A stretch of 64,000 nucleotides of DNA, from NCBI GenBank assembly GCA_900314645.1, contig OMWB01000024.1, positions 1 through 64,000 on the forward strand, in the 5' to 3' direction. A program made the translations under genes and the position numbers. The notes beneath the pieces were generated by a model, which did not search any database, was not told the DNA's origin, and saw only the letters and a list, made by a program, of their open reading frames with translations. This document shows positions 15,773-24,517 of the stretch, in pieces; the stretch's first letter is position 1, and every line of letters begins with the position of its first letter. The stretch is from an uncultured Actinomycetes bacterium. Lineage in GTDB: Bacteria; Actinomycetota; Coriobacteriia; Coriobacteriales; Atopobiaceae.

Positions 15773-16409
15773 CGACGGGCGTCGTCGGTGATGGTGGCGA
15801 GGGCCACCTATATATGTATGCGCGGGCTTCGCGACGGGCGGGTCCGCTGGCACAGGGCAGGGTGGGCGATGGGTCGCGAAGCGTTTTCCGGGTCGTCGGG
15901 CATCGCGCGGGTTTCGGCCACGGGGCCGCGCGGGATCGCGCCCAGGCGCGAGGGATCCGCTCCGAGGAGTACAGCGGCACGCGGGAAAGCGGGACAAGGA
16001 TTGTGCTACGTGGGGTGTGTTAATGGCACGCGTAAAATGGGTGCTGCTATGGATTACTACAGTTCGCTACAGTTTCTGTAAAAATCAATCTGTATAAAGT
16101 GTAGTAGCAACAAAACACGAGGTAGATGTGGGTATCGACAGTGTTTTGACCTGATTTTGCCTGTTTTTGGGTGTTAACAAAACCGCAGGTAGATGCCCTA
16201 CTACAGTATTTACAGTATTTTTAGGGCATCTCTATAGGATTACGTTTTGAGGTACCAAAAACCTTGAGTTGAGATTTTCGGGGCAAAATACTGTAGTAAC
16301 TGTAGTACGGGCCGCTGAGCAGGCCTTTTCCGTTTTGCGCGTGCCGGTTTTGGGCGGTTTCGCAACTGTAGGCAGCTGTAGCAAACTGTAGAAGCGCCCG
16401 GGGGAGCGA
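15773..16409. other. Non-coding region with CTGTAG repeats beside the integrase
   Basis: About 640 bp without a supported gene, between the terminator and the 3' end of the integrase. Local base composition turns AT-richer from 16040 on. It contains many CTGTAG/CTACAG motifs: CTACAGT at 16057 and 16067, CTACAGT within 16200-16207, CTGTAG at 16291 and 16300, then three copies exactly 10 bp apart at 16366, 16376 and 16386. A 10-bp inverted repeat (16191-16200/16222-16231, AGATGCCCTA/TAGGGCATCT) encloses two TACAGTATT repeats. It could be a regulatory or recombination-accessory site. Confidence 0.6.
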
Positions 16410-18503
16410 TCACTCGTTGGACCCGCGTTCTTTCGGCGCGGTCTCCACTATGCCTCTTAGCAGCGTGCCGAGCGTCGCATCCTTGTCATCTGTAGGTTGC
16501 GACGTGATGCCTCCGATCGCAACTGCGTCGCCTGTGAGCGGGTCGGTCTCTGTCTCCGTTGCGAAGACTGGGCGCTGCTCGTCATCGCCGTAGGGCGCTA
16601 TCAGGTCGTCCACGCGTGCCTGCACGGCGGCGATGAGCGCAGCGTGTGCCGCCTCGAAGACGAAGTCGGGCGCGTTTCTCAAGTCGCGTGCCCAGGGTGC
16701 GAGGTCTTCCTCGTCAATCGCGTCGAAGTCAAGGTCTGCCCAGAACGCGCCTTCCAGTAGCCGTGACGCGTACCTCTCGCGGTCCTCGAGGCCCATTGCC
16801 ATGTGCTCCGGGCTCGGCAGAAGCTTCCAGGTAATTCCGACGTCGCTCACGAGCGAGCTTGCATCGTAGCGCTTGCCTCCCGGGTGGGCATAGAGTGTCA
16901 CGTCCATCATCTGGCGCAAAATCGCCTGCACCTGGCTTATCTCTTTGATGCGCATGAACGCTGTGGCTGGACTCTCGGTCTCGAGCATGGTTGCGAGAGG
17001 GGAGACGGCAGGCGAGGCGAGGTTCTGCACCCTCGACTCGAGTCTCGAGATGCGCTCTGTCAGGCGTGTCGAGGCGCGCGTGTACATCTCGTCGTCGATG
17101 TTTCCCGTGCCGTCGACGAGCCATTGCTCATAGCCGGCGCGCACGGACCTGAGACGGCTACGGGCGTCGGAGATCTCTCTGCGCAGGGCTTCGACCTCAT
17201 CGTCGTTGGCATGGTCAGAGAGGTCGAACGTCTCTGGCAGCGACAGGCGCAGGGCGGCTGCGGCAAGCACGTACTGGTCTATGTGTTTACGCATGCGACT
17301 GACATGGTGGACGCACTCGTAGCGACCATCGCCTGCCCTCACGGGACGTCCGCACACGTGGCACAGGTAGAAACCAGAGCCGACGTGGCGGATCTTCGCG
17401 CCATTGTTGTCGATCCTGTGTCCGTCACCAGCGTACTTGTTCTTTTCGCGACGCGCTTGCACCTGCCACCACAGCTCTGGCTCGACGATCGCTGGCCATG
17501 CGGCCTTCACCGGCTCTCCAGTCTTGTCACGGACGATGAAGTCGGTCCAGTGCGCGTTGGTCGGCTGGCACTTGCCATCGATTGTCGGCACGTAGCAGAC
17601 GTAGCCTGCGTAGCGTGGGTTCTTGAGTATCTGCTGCGTGACGGCCAAATCGAACTTTTTCTCTGGCTTGGCCTGTGCCTTGGCTATCGCTCGTCGGTCT
17701 TCCGCTTTGTACTTTTTGAGCTGTGACTCTGGAATCTGCGCGAAGAGCTCGCGTGGCAGCATCATCACCTGGCGTGCTGTTAGATTAGCGCGCTCCTCGT
17801 CTGTCATGCGCTCCCATCGCTCACGTGCGAAGATGACGGATGGCGCGTCAAAGTGCGGCAGGTCGAGCGTGTCGGCGTCACCTGCGATGTTGCGAGCGAT
17901 GGCGCTCATGGATGCGCCCTGGGCATATACCTCGTATATACGGCGAATGCACTCGGCCTCTGCCTCGACGACTTGCAGGTCGGGTCCGAAGCCGAAGCAA
18001 CGCGTGCCGCGCTTGATGTAGCCGAGCTGGGCACGTTGCACGTTGGCGCGCTTGGAGCGCTCGCTCTTGCGGCGTGATTCGAACTGCGCCGTTGACACCA
18101 TCATGTTGAGGATGAATTCGCTCCCCGCGTCTGAGAGGTCTACCTTGCCGATGTCGCTCGTGCAGATTCTGAGCCCCTGGTGTCGGAGCTCGTCGACCAT
18201 GTCGGACCACCCGCGCACGGAGCGTGTAAGGCGGTCCAGCTTCCACGCTACGATCACGTCGATGCGGCCCCGTTTGTAGTCGCGTATCATCTTCTCGTAT
18301 TCGGGTCGCGTCTTGCCGGAATAGGCGCTGATGCTGTTGTCCGAGTAGACGCGCGTCACTTCCCAGCCGTGTATCTCGCATATCAAGCGGCAGTCCTCTT
18401 CCTGGCGCTCCACTGCCCTGTGATTGCCTGAGAAGTCTCGCGATACGCGTGTGTAGATTGCCGCCCTCAGCGGGGGCTTTTCGGTCTGTGCGTCTTTAGG
18501 CAT
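16410..18503 (-). CDS. Large serine recombinase (integrase of the element)
   Basis: 697 aa. The start at 18503 has GAGGAG upstream. The N-terminal resolvase domain has AAIYTRVSRDFSG (catalytic Ser) and VAWKLDRLTRSVRGWSDMV. A recombinase domain covers about residues 160-300. A zinc ribbon CHVCGRPVRAGDGRYECVHH (about residues 390-410) and a coiled coil (EALRREISDARSRLRSVRA) follow, all in the order known for large serine integrases. These enzymes integrate and excise elements at attP/attB sites without long homology. The gene sits at the element's right end, reading inward from the junction with the interrupted cpaF. Confidence 0.92.
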   Translation of the reverse strand: MPKDAQTEKPPLRAAIYTRVSRDFSGNHRAVERQEEDCRLICEIHGWEVTRVYSDNSISAYSGKTRPEYEKMIRDYKRGRIDVIVAWKLDRLTRSVRGWSDMVDELRHQGLRICTSDIGKVDLSDAGSEFILNMMVSTAQFESRRKSERSKRANVQRAQLGYIKRGTRCFGFGPDLQVVEAEAECIRRIYEVYAQGASMSAIARNIAGDADTLDLPHFDAPSVIFARERWERMTDEERANLTARQVMMLPRELFAQIPESQLKKYKAEDRRAIAKAQAKPEKKFDLAVTQQILKNPRYAGYVCYVPTIDGKCQPTNAHWTDFIVRDKTGEPVKAAWPAIVEPELWWQVQARREKNKYAGDGHRIDNNGAKIRHVGSGFYLCHVCGRPVRAGDGRYECVHHVSRMRKHIDQYVLAAAALRLSLPETFDLSDHANDDEVEALRREISDARSRLRSVRAGYEQWLVDGTGNIDDEMYTRASTRLTERISRLESRVQNLASPAVSPLATMLETESPATAFMRIKEISQVQAILRQMMDVTLYAHPGGKRYDASSLVSDVGITWKLLPSPEHMAMGLEDRERYASRLLEGAFWADLDFDAIDEEDLAPWARDLRNAPDFVFEAAHAALIAAVQARVDDLIAPYGDDEQRPVFATETETDPLTGDAVAIGGITSQPTDDKDATLGTLLRGIVETAPKERGSNE

Positions 18504-18575
18504 GGGACACTCCTCGTCGACCAGTCGACTAGATACGAGACTATCACAACCCTGCTCAAAACATAGTGTCACACT
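18504..18575. other. Predicted element/chromosome junction (att site region)
   Basis: Left of here is the integrase; right of here the sequence reads as the 3' part of cpaF in the plus strand. The two reading frames meet between about 18,545 and 18,575, so the recombined att core should lie in this interval. Two GTCGAC hexamers at 18516-18521 and 18524-18529 form a small palindrome near the integrase start. The exact crossover dinucleotide cannot be fixed without the other junction. Confidence 0.55.
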
Positions 18576-18921
18576 GACTACGCTGCATGCGGGCACGCCC
18601 GACGAGGCCATCATGCGCCTGGTGCTCATGGCGCGCTTTGGCATGGACCTGCCCACCGACATCATCGAGGAGCAGATCGCGAGCGCGCTTGACCTCGTGG
18701 TCATGTCGGTCCGCCTCGAGGACGGGGCACGTCGCATCACCACGCTCTCCACGGTGTCTCGTGCGCCAGCCGGTGGTGTGCAGCTGGACGAATGCGTGAC
18801 CTTTGACGCCGTCTCGCGAAGCTGGTCGCTCGCGCGCGAGCCGGCCTACGTCGAGGAGGGTGTGCGCCTTGGGTTGCTCGATGAGGAGGAGGTGCGGGCA
18901 TGGAGGCAGGCCGTGTCGTGA
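18571..18921 (+). pseudogene. cpaF: cpaF/tadA ATPase, 3' fragment truncated by the element
   Basis: The frame reads TLTTLHAGTPDEAIMRLVLM, then EEQIASALDLVVMSVRLEDG and RRITTLSTVS. This is the C-terminal part of a CpaF/TadA secretion ATPase (usual S-T-x-H-A-N-(S/T)-P, then R-E-x-I-(A/S)-x-A-(L/V)-D-L-(V/I)-V). Only about 115 residues remain; the N-terminal domain and Walker A and B motifs are missing. An ATG at 18502 is in frame but lies in element DNA. CpaF powers Tad pilus assembly, so the pilus should be inactive while the element is integrated. The missing 5' part should lie at the element's left end, in the same orientation, outside this window. Confidence 0.85.
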
Positions 18922-19838
18922 CCTGCGCGGCGTTGCTGTGGGCGGCAGGCTTCGTGGGCATTGGTGCCTTCCGAGGCACGACGGTCGGTACCCACGCGCT
19001 TGCGATTCGCCTCGTGGGCATCGCTGGGAACTTGGTGCAGCGGATGGGCAGCTCAGAGCTGGTGGATGGGCTGTTGCATTTCGGCTCAATCTCACGTGTC
19101 TCAGATGCGGCGTCCCGTTGGCTGGGCGAGCGAGGCGTGCCATGGTCGCGCGAGGAGTGCTGCGGCCTCCTTGCGGCCTGCGTGCCCGCATCGCTTGTGG
19201 TGAGCGTGCTGGTGGCACGCTCACCCCTGGGAATGCTTGCTCCTGGCGTTGCGTGGCTTGTGGGCGTTCCGCTCATAGATGGCTCGCTTGCGCGGAAGCG
19301 TGCGCAGGCACTGTCCGAACAGATGCCGGGCGTCTTCAGGACGTTGGCTACCGCCATGGCGTTCGGCGAGACGCTTGCGCAGGCTGTGACATACGTGGGC
19401 GACCACGAGGGCGGGGCTGCAGGGTCCGCATTTCGGTCCGCTGCGCTCAAGCTGCGCTGCGGCGTGTCAGTCAACGAGGCGCTCGACGCGCTGGTTGACG
19501 AACTCGACACGCCAGGCATCGGACTCATCGCCACCGCACTGACCATCTCCCAGCGCACGGGCAGCCCGCTACGTAGCCTGTTCCAACGCTCCGCGACGCT
19601 GGTTGAGCGGCAAGGCGAGTTCGAGCGGATGCTCGCCGTCAAGACGGCCCAGGTTCGGCTGTCGGTGCGCATCGTCTCGCTCCTGCCCGTGGTGATGGTG
19701 GGAGTGCTCGCACTCATTTCGCCTGACTTCCAAAAGGGCCTCACCACGGCGCCCGGGGCGTTGAGTCTTGTGGTGGCAACCGCCCTAGATGTGGTCGCGT
19801 TGGGCATCATTCGTCACATGATGCGTGGGGTGCTGTGA
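18900..19838 (+). CDS. tadB: TadB pilus assembly membrane protein
   Basis: 312 aa with a type II secretion F-like domain: LSEQMPGVFRTLATAMAFGETLAQAV, then VSVNEALDALVDELDTPGI and TISQRTGSPLRSLF. Hydrophobic segments lie at about residues 7-25, 85-115 and 255-305. TadB and TadC form the inner-membrane platform on which CpaF acts. The gene starts inside the end of cpaF (overlap 22 bp) and ends overlapping tadC. Confidence 0.88.
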   Translation: MEAGRVVTCAALLWAAGFVGIGAFRGTTVGTHALAIRLVGIAGNLVQRMGSSELVDGLLHFGSISRVSDAASRWLGERGVPWSREECCGLLAACVPASLVVSVLVARSPLGMLAPGVAWLVGVPLIDGSLARKRAQALSEQMPGVFRTLATAMAFGETLAQAVTYVGDHEGGAAGSAFRSAALKLRCGVSVNEALDALVDELDTPGIGLIATALTISQRTGSPLRSLFQRSATLVERQGEFERMLAVKTAQVRLSVRIVSLLPVVMVGVLALISPDFQKGLTTAPGALSLVVATALDVVALGIIRHMMRGVL

Positions 19839-20482
19839 TGGACGCGCGCGTGATGCCGTGCCTGGTGGTGGCGCTCTCCACGTTTGCAGCCGCGTTTGAG
19901 CTCATGGGAACCGATGGTGTGCGTGCACTTCCAAGGCATCCCTACGCGTCTGAATGGAAGGTTGCTGCTGACATCGTCAAGCGCCTGCCCATGGTGCGCG
20001 AGGTGCGAGCCGCCTCCCAGCGGGCCGAGCTTCGCTCGTCTGCGATCAAGGAGCTGCCCACGCTTCTGGACGTCGTGACCTTGGGGCTCTCGTCCGGGCT
20101 CTCGTTTGACGCGTCCCTTGAGCTGTATTGCCAGCACTACGACACGGCGCTTTCGAAGGCCTTCTTTGAGGCCATGCTGTCGTGGCGCCTCGGTATCCAA
20201 AGCCGCGCCGCGGCCTTGGACAGCCTCGCACGGAGCATGGACGTGGCGGCGCTGAGGCGCTTCTCCGCAGCTGTGTCGCAGGCGCTCGAGTTTGGCTCCC
20301 CCTTGGCCGAGGTGCTTGAGCAACAGGCACAGACGATTCGCGACGAGCAGCGCTCCGAGATGGAGGCGGAGATAGAGCGCGTGCCCGTGAAGATGCTGAT
20401 CCCTCTGGGGACGCTCATCGTCCCCGCCATGCTCCTTTCGATCCTGGGGCCCCTGCTGGGCTCGACGCTCTCGTTTGGTTAG
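19838..20482 (+). CDS. tadC: TadC pilus assembly membrane protein
   Basis: 214 aa from the ATG at 19838 (TGATG overlap with tadB; a GTG at 19835 is an alternative). It carries the short T2SF repeat typical of TadC: LPTLLDVVTLGLSSGLSFDA, ALEFGSPLAEVLEQQAQTIRDEQR, and a C-terminal membrane segment VKMLIPLGTLIVPAMLLSIL. It partners TadB in the pilus platform. Confidence 0.88.
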   Translation: MDARVMPCLVVALSTFAAAFELMGTDGVRALPRHPYASEWKVAADIVKRLPMVREVRAASQRAELRSSAIKELPTLLDVVTLGLSSGLSFDASLELYCQHYDTALSKAFFEAMLSWRLGIQSRAAALDSLARSMDVAALRRFSAAVSQALEFGSPLAEVLEQQAQTIRDEQRSEMEAEIERVPVKMLIPLGTLIVPAMLLSILGPLLGSTLSFG

Positions 20483-20531
20483 GTCAGGAGTCCCAATGGT
20501 GGGACTCACGATAAGAAAGGCAGGTTTGGCT

Positions 20532-20747
20532 ATGAACGAACGACAGAACGACATGTGTGCCACGCTGGTGAGACGTGTTCCCGGTACCTTCCGCAGGCTT
20601 ATGGGCAGCGAGTCGGGGCAGGGCACGACCGAGTACGCAATTCTGGTTGGCGTGCTGGTGGTAATAGCGATTCTGTCCATCGTGACGTTTCGCGACAAGG
20701 TCCAGCAGCTGTGGGACGCAATCGCGAACGGTATGGGATCGCTGTAG
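20532..20747 (+). CDS. flp: Flp-type major pilin
   Basis: 71 aa. The prepilin motif is visible as ESGQGTTEYAILVGVLVVIA: processing by a TadV-type peptidase is expected after a Gly, leaving a Glu-Tyr pair near the start of the hydrophobic helix, as in Flp pilins. The C-terminus is short and polar (FRDKVQQLWDAIANGMGSL). The ATG at 20532 is preceded by AAAGGCAGG. No peptidase gene is seen in the window; it may lie beyond the element or elsewhere. Confidence 0.88.
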   Translation: MNERQNDMCATLVRRVPGTFRRLMGSESGQGTTEYAILVGVLVVIAILSIVTFRDKVQQLWDAIANGMGSL

Positions 20748-21272
20748 ATGCGCGGGCAGGCGAGGCGTGGATCCCCCCTCAGCTTAGTGGTGGTGCTGGC
20801 TGCGACGCTGGTCGCAGCTAGCCTCCTCGGGCTTGCCGCGAGCTGGGTATCGCTTGCCGTTCTTGGCGAGGGAGGCGGCCCCTTGCGCGCCGAGGGAGAG
20901 GACGACGTCCCTTCCGGGCGGGCGGAGGCCCCTCAGGTCTCGCTCGAGGAGACGCTGCGGACAAGCCTTTCCGAGCGTATGCCGCTGGCTGGGGAGGACG
21001 TGGTCACGTCGTACCAAGGAACGCCTCTTCCTGAGGCGGCGAAGGATGTGCTTGCGCGGTACGAGGCGCAGGGCGATTGCCTGCTTTGCGAGGCGGGCTA
21101 CCTCGACTTGCAGGGCAACGTGTGGGGATGCGTGGTGCAGGGAGACGGATGGGTCGAGGTACAGGTGGTGAAGTCGGTTGATGGCGGAACGGGAAGCGAG
21201 CTCAGCGTCGTCCACATGGATGCGCAGAGCTGGGCGCAACAGCTGGAGAGGCTGGGCGAGGAGGGATCGTGA
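20748..21272 (+). CDS. Tad-locus hypothetical membrane-anchored protein
   Basis: 174 aa, not assigned to a named family. One N-terminal membrane segment (about residues 12-39, LSLVVVLAATLVAASLLGLA) is followed by an acidic extracytoplasmic region with two close cysteines (CLLC, about residue 115). It begins immediately after the flp stop codon. Such genes between pilins in actinobacterial tad loci are often RcpC-like or minor assembly factors, but I see no SAF domain. Confidence 0.65.
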   Translation: MRGQARRGSPLSLVVVLAATLVAASLLGLAASWVSLAVLGEGGGPLRAEGEDDVPSGRAEAPQVSLEETLRTSLSERMPLAGEDVVTSYQGTPLPEAAKDVLARYEAQGDCLLCEAGYLDLQGNVWGCVVQGDGWVEVQVVKSVDGGTGSELSVVHMDAQSWAQQLERLGEEGS

Positions 21273-21273
21273 C

Positions 21274-21501
21274 ATGAGGATGAGGTTGTGGCGCATGAGC
21301 GACGCGGAAGGGGAGTGTGGCCAGGCAACGGTGGAATACGCGCTCGTCCTCTGCGCCTTCCTGGCGACGGTCGTAGCCCTAGGGGTCATGTGGCATGCCG
21401 TGAGAGACGGGGTGCTTCTCAGGCGCTGCATGGAGGCGCTCTCGCATAGGCTTGCGGCCTCCGGTGCCGTAGGGTCGGCGCAAGATGTCTCGCTCTATTA
21501 G
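21274..21501 (+). CDS. Small Flp/TadE-like pseudopilin
   Basis: 75 aa; the ATG at 21274 follows GAGGAGGGA. It carries GECGQATVEYALVLCAFLAT, a prepilin-like Gly before a Val-Glu-Tyr and a hydrophobic helix, then a short tail. The size fits a minor pilin of the Flp class. It overlaps the next TadE-like gene by 17 bp. Confidence 0.7.
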   Translation: MRMRLWRMSDAEGECGQATVEYALVLCAFLATVVALGVMWHAVRDGVLLRRCMEALSHRLAASGAVGSAQDVSLY

Positions 21502-22009
21502 CCTCATCCCACGTCGCGAGGCCAGAAGGCCTCTCTCGTGCCTCGAAGGGGAGGGTGGGCAGTCTACGGTGGAGGCGGCGGTGCTCCTGCCCTCGGTGAT
21601 GCTCCTGCTTGCGCTCCTCTTGCAGCCGGCATGCCTGCTCTACACGCGCATGGTGATGTGGTCTGCGGCGGCGGAAGGAGCCCGCACGATTGCGACAGCG
21701 GCGACAGCAGACAGCGACGCATGCAAATGCTTCGTTTTGCGTCGGCTCCAGGCGGTGCCCGAGGTCTCGGTCTTCCATGTGGGCGGTTCGTCGGCTTGGG
21801 ACGTCTCGCTCGATTACACGGAGGGCGCCTCCACGGTGACGGTCGCGATCGAAGGGAAGCTCCGGCCGCTGCCCCTTCTTGGTGTGACCGCCCATGCGTT
21901 GGGCAGGAGTGAGGGCGACCTCGTCGTGATCGAGACAAAGGTGACGGAGCGGGTGAGGCCCGCATGGTTGGGAGGAAGCTATGGCGACTGGCAAAAGATC
22001 TGGGGATAG
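21485..22009 (+). CDS. TadE-like pseudopilin
   Basis: 174 aa with GEGGQSTVEAAVLLPSVMLL near residues 22-41, the TadE signature (G-x-x-x-V-E-x-A, then a hydrophobic helix). It is followed by an extracytoplasmic beta-rich domain. TadE-like proteins are minor pilins needed for Flp pilus assembly and adhesion. It overlaps the next gene by 29 bp. Confidence 0.8.
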   Translation: MSRSISLIPRREARRPLSCLEGEGGQSTVEAAVLLPSVMLLLALLLQPACLLYTRMVMWSAAAEGARTIATAATADSDACKCFVLRRLQAVPEVSVFHVGGSSAWDVSLDYTEGASTVTVAIEGKLRPLPLLGVTAHALGRSEGDLVVIETKVTERVRPAWLGGSYGDWQKIWG

Positions 22010-24035
22010 GTCGTGCGGGCCGCGCGTCCTCTCCGTCTCGCTCTTTGTCGAGGATGATGGTGGATACACCACGGTGGCCATGGCGGTCGCGCTCTTGGTG
22101 AGCCTTACGCTCGTCTTCTCGGCGGCTTCCGCGGAGTGGGCCATGGCGCGTTCGGCGGAGGTTCAGGAGGTTGCCGATGCCGCCGCGCTGGCTGGATCCA
22201 ACTGCGTTGCCGCCTTTTCCACGGTCTATCAGGTGCTCGACGCCTGCGTCCTGAGCCTCGGCCTCTCGGGTGTCATGGTCATGGGCGCCGGCATGGTGGT
22301 GTCGTCGATCCCCTTTGTGCAGGCAAAGGCTCCCGCGATCCTCGGGGTTGGACGGCAGCTGCTCACTGCGCGCAAAGGCTTCGCCACCTCGGCGGCCACG
22401 GGCCTCTCGCGACTAGAGAAGGTGCTACCGGCGCTCATCATGGCAAACTCCGCCTCGTGTGTCTCGGCCAACTGTCGGGGTGGCTTGGAGTACGTTGGCT
22501 GTGCGGTGCCGTTCCCGCAGACGTCTGAGACCGACTACTCGTTTCTGGACGACGGCATCGATGGCTCCGAGCTCGAGGAGTCTGCAGAGCAGCTGCGCGA
22601 GGCCACCGCGAAGAAGGAGGAGGCGCTCAAGCGGGCTGATGAGGCCAAGCGCCGCGCGTGGACGGCAGACTGCGTGGACAACCCGATGTGCATGCGCAGT
22701 CGTGCGCAGACCCTGGCCGGCCTCGGCGGCTCCACAAACCCCAACTATCCCACGGTCGAGTCTTGGAAGTTTGAGTACGCGCGGGTGCGTGCGCTCAACT
22801 ACTACCGCACGCGTGTGGTGCAGGAGGCCCCGGAGAGCTCGTGGCCTGAGGAGCTCAGCCGCTCGGCCGCCCGTCTTGCCTTCTACGAGTACGCCTCCGA
22901 CGTCATCTCCCGTGGCGTATGCATCGAGGGTGACGAGCCCTACCTCGATCTTCCCGAGCTTCCGCGCAAGTCTGATATGGTCCGTGGCACGAGGCTGTAC
23001 ACCGATGTGCGTTGGCCCTGCACTGACGAGCAGGGGGCGAGGACCCTCCATTCAACGCTCGCCTGCCCAGGCGCGACGGGTGCTGCCATCGGATATGCCT
23101 CTCTTCTGGATTTGGAACAGGGGTCGGTTGCGTGGTGCGAGACTTGCCGCATGGACGTGGGCGTCATGGGAAGCGTCGCGAACGCCTCGACCGTCATAAA
23201 CAACGGGTTTGAGCACTACTGGCGCATCGTGGTCGAAGCCTCGAGGGACTACGTCGCTGCGCGTAATGACGCCCGTGCGGCTGAGGAGGAGATGCGCACG
23301 CTCGCAGAGAAGGGCTCCAGCTTCTTCGAGGAGGCCATGAAGCAGCTTTCCGTCGATCGTCCCAAGGTCAAGCCAGCCGGGGCGTTTGGGTGCGTGAGCG
23401 TGGTGATGAGGAGGCAGGGGACGTCTGTCCCTCACGAGCTGACCACGTCGTTCATCAGCGGGTCAGAGCTGCCTGCGGGTGTGGCGATCTCTGCGGCGAC
23501 GCTGGCTCCCGACAGCTCGACTGACGGAGGAACCATTCTCTCGCGTGCCTTTGACGGTCTCTCTGAGGGGTGGGGAGCTCCGGTGGAGCTCGTCGGCAAC
23601 GTCGCCGAGCTGTGGGGGAGGCTGCTGGTGGGCTATGGGTCGTCGTACGAACACGTCTCTGGCATCGCGGACGGCCTCTTCGACGGTGTGGGGTCCCTCT
23701 TTGGCGAGTCTGTGGCCACCTGGCTCAAGGGGAAGGTGCAGAGCCTCGTTGACATCAGTGGCCTTGCGCCCTCTGACATGCGCCTCAGAAAGCCGGTTCT
23801 AGTGCGCTCTCAACTGGTGCTCGACCAAGCTGGCCTGACGACGCTGGGCCAGGCTCGCAGAGTCTTGCAGGAGCTTCCCGCAAGCGCGGACCAAATATCG
23901 TCAACCAACTGGGGAAAGATCGTCGGAGAGCTGGGCGGCGGGGACTTCAAGGTGGCCGAGCTGCCCATTCCTGGCCTCGAAGGGGTCTCCATCCCACTCA
24001 CCATCGACCTCTCGAAGTTGGCGGGCGCGCTATGA
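21981..24035 (+). CDS. TadG-like large secreted/membrane protein of the Tad locus
   Basis: 684 aa. The N-terminal part (DDGGYTTVAMAVALLVSLTL, about residues 28-47) resembles TadG/pseudopilin leaders. A second hydrophobic segment follows at about residues 90-115 (SLGLSGVMVMGAGMVV). A coiled coil rich in Glu/Ala/Lys lies at about 195-230. The long C-terminal domain has several Cys pairs, consistent with an extracytoplasmic fold. It is probably a minor pilin-like or adhesin component. The end overlaps the next gene by 4 bp. Confidence 0.65.
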   Translation: MATGKRSGDRSCGPRVLSVSLFVEDDGGYTTVAMAVALLVSLTLVFSAASAEWAMARSAEVQEVADAAALAGSNCVAAFSTVYQVLDACVLSLGLSGVMVMGAGMVVSSIPFVQAKAPAILGVGRQLLTARKGFATSAATGLSRLEKVLPALIMANSASCVSANCRGGLEYVGCAVPFPQTSETDYSFLDDGIDGSELEESAEQLREATAKKEEALKRADEAKRRAWTADCVDNPMCMRSRAQTLAGLGGSTNPNYPTVESWKFEYARVRALNYYRTRVVQEAPESSWPEELSRSAARLAFYEYASDVISRGVCIEGDEPYLDLPELPRKSDMVRGTRLYTDVRWPCTDEQGARTLHSTLACPGATGAAIGYASLLDLEQGSVAWCETCRMDVGVMGSVANASTVINNGFEHYWRIVVEASRDYVAARNDARAAEEEMRTLAEKGSSFFEEAMKQLSVDRPKVKPAGAFGCVSVVMRRQGTSVPHELTTSFISGSELPAGVAISAATLAPDSSTDGGTILSRAFDGLSEGWGAPVELVGNVAELWGRLLVGYGSSYEHVSGIADGLFDGVGSLFGESVATWLKGKVQSLVDISGLAPSDMRLRKPVLVRSQLVLDQAGLTTLGQARRVLQELPASADQISSTNWGKIVGELGGGDFKVAELPIPGLEGVSIPLTIDLSKLAGAL

Positions 24036-24517
24036 AAGGCAAGGTGAAAGCCGTGCGGCGTGCGGAGTCTGGCCAGATGACGGTCGAGCTGGCCGTGATG
24101 GTGCCGGTGGTCATCGTGGTGGGGCTGACCGTGTTCAACCTCATGCGATTCATCGAGGTGTGTTCCGTCTTTGACCATGTGGCGCTCGACGCGGTCCTTT
24201 CGCAGGGAGTGGCGCCCGGAGGAGAGCAGGTTGAGTCTGTGGCGGCAGCGTCGGTCCGCTCGTGCATTGAGGACGCGTTGGGCTCCGAGCGCTGCTCGGT
24301 GAGTGTCCAGACGAGGGACGTAACGCCTGCGCTGCACGATGCGCAGGGGCTGGTGTTTCCTATCTCGCCCTTGCTTACGGACTTCGTCTGCACGCTCTCA
24401 TATCGGCCGTGGCCAAGCTCGTTCGTGATAGCGGGGGTTGCGTACGACAGCCCAGTCGTGCTGAGGCATACGCGTTCGATTGTGGTCGACCGCTTTAGGC
24501 CTGGGGTGGTGGTGTAG
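24032..24517 (+). CDS. TadE-like pseudopilin
   Basis: 161 aa starting MKGKVKAVRRAESGQMTVEL; the Gly-Gln-Met-Thr-Val-Glu and the following helix AVMVPVVIVVGLTVFNLM are the pseudopilin signature. The remainder is a small extracytoplasmic domain with three Cys residues. The start overlaps the upstream stop as ATGA. Confidence 0.8.
   Translation: MKGKVKAVRRAESGQMTVELAVMVPVVIVVGLTVFNLMRFIEVCSVFDHVALDAVLSQGVAPGGEQVESVAAASVRSCIEDALGSERCSVSVQTRDVTPALHDAQGLVFPISPLLTDFVCTLSYRPWPSSFVIAGVAYDSPVVLRHTRSIVVDRFRPGVVV

Noticed and set aside
18502..18921. A complete 139-aa gene starting at 18502
   Set aside because: The first 20 or so codons lie in element DNA overlapping the integrase start, and the rest is the C-terminus of CpaF; it is a chimera made by integration.
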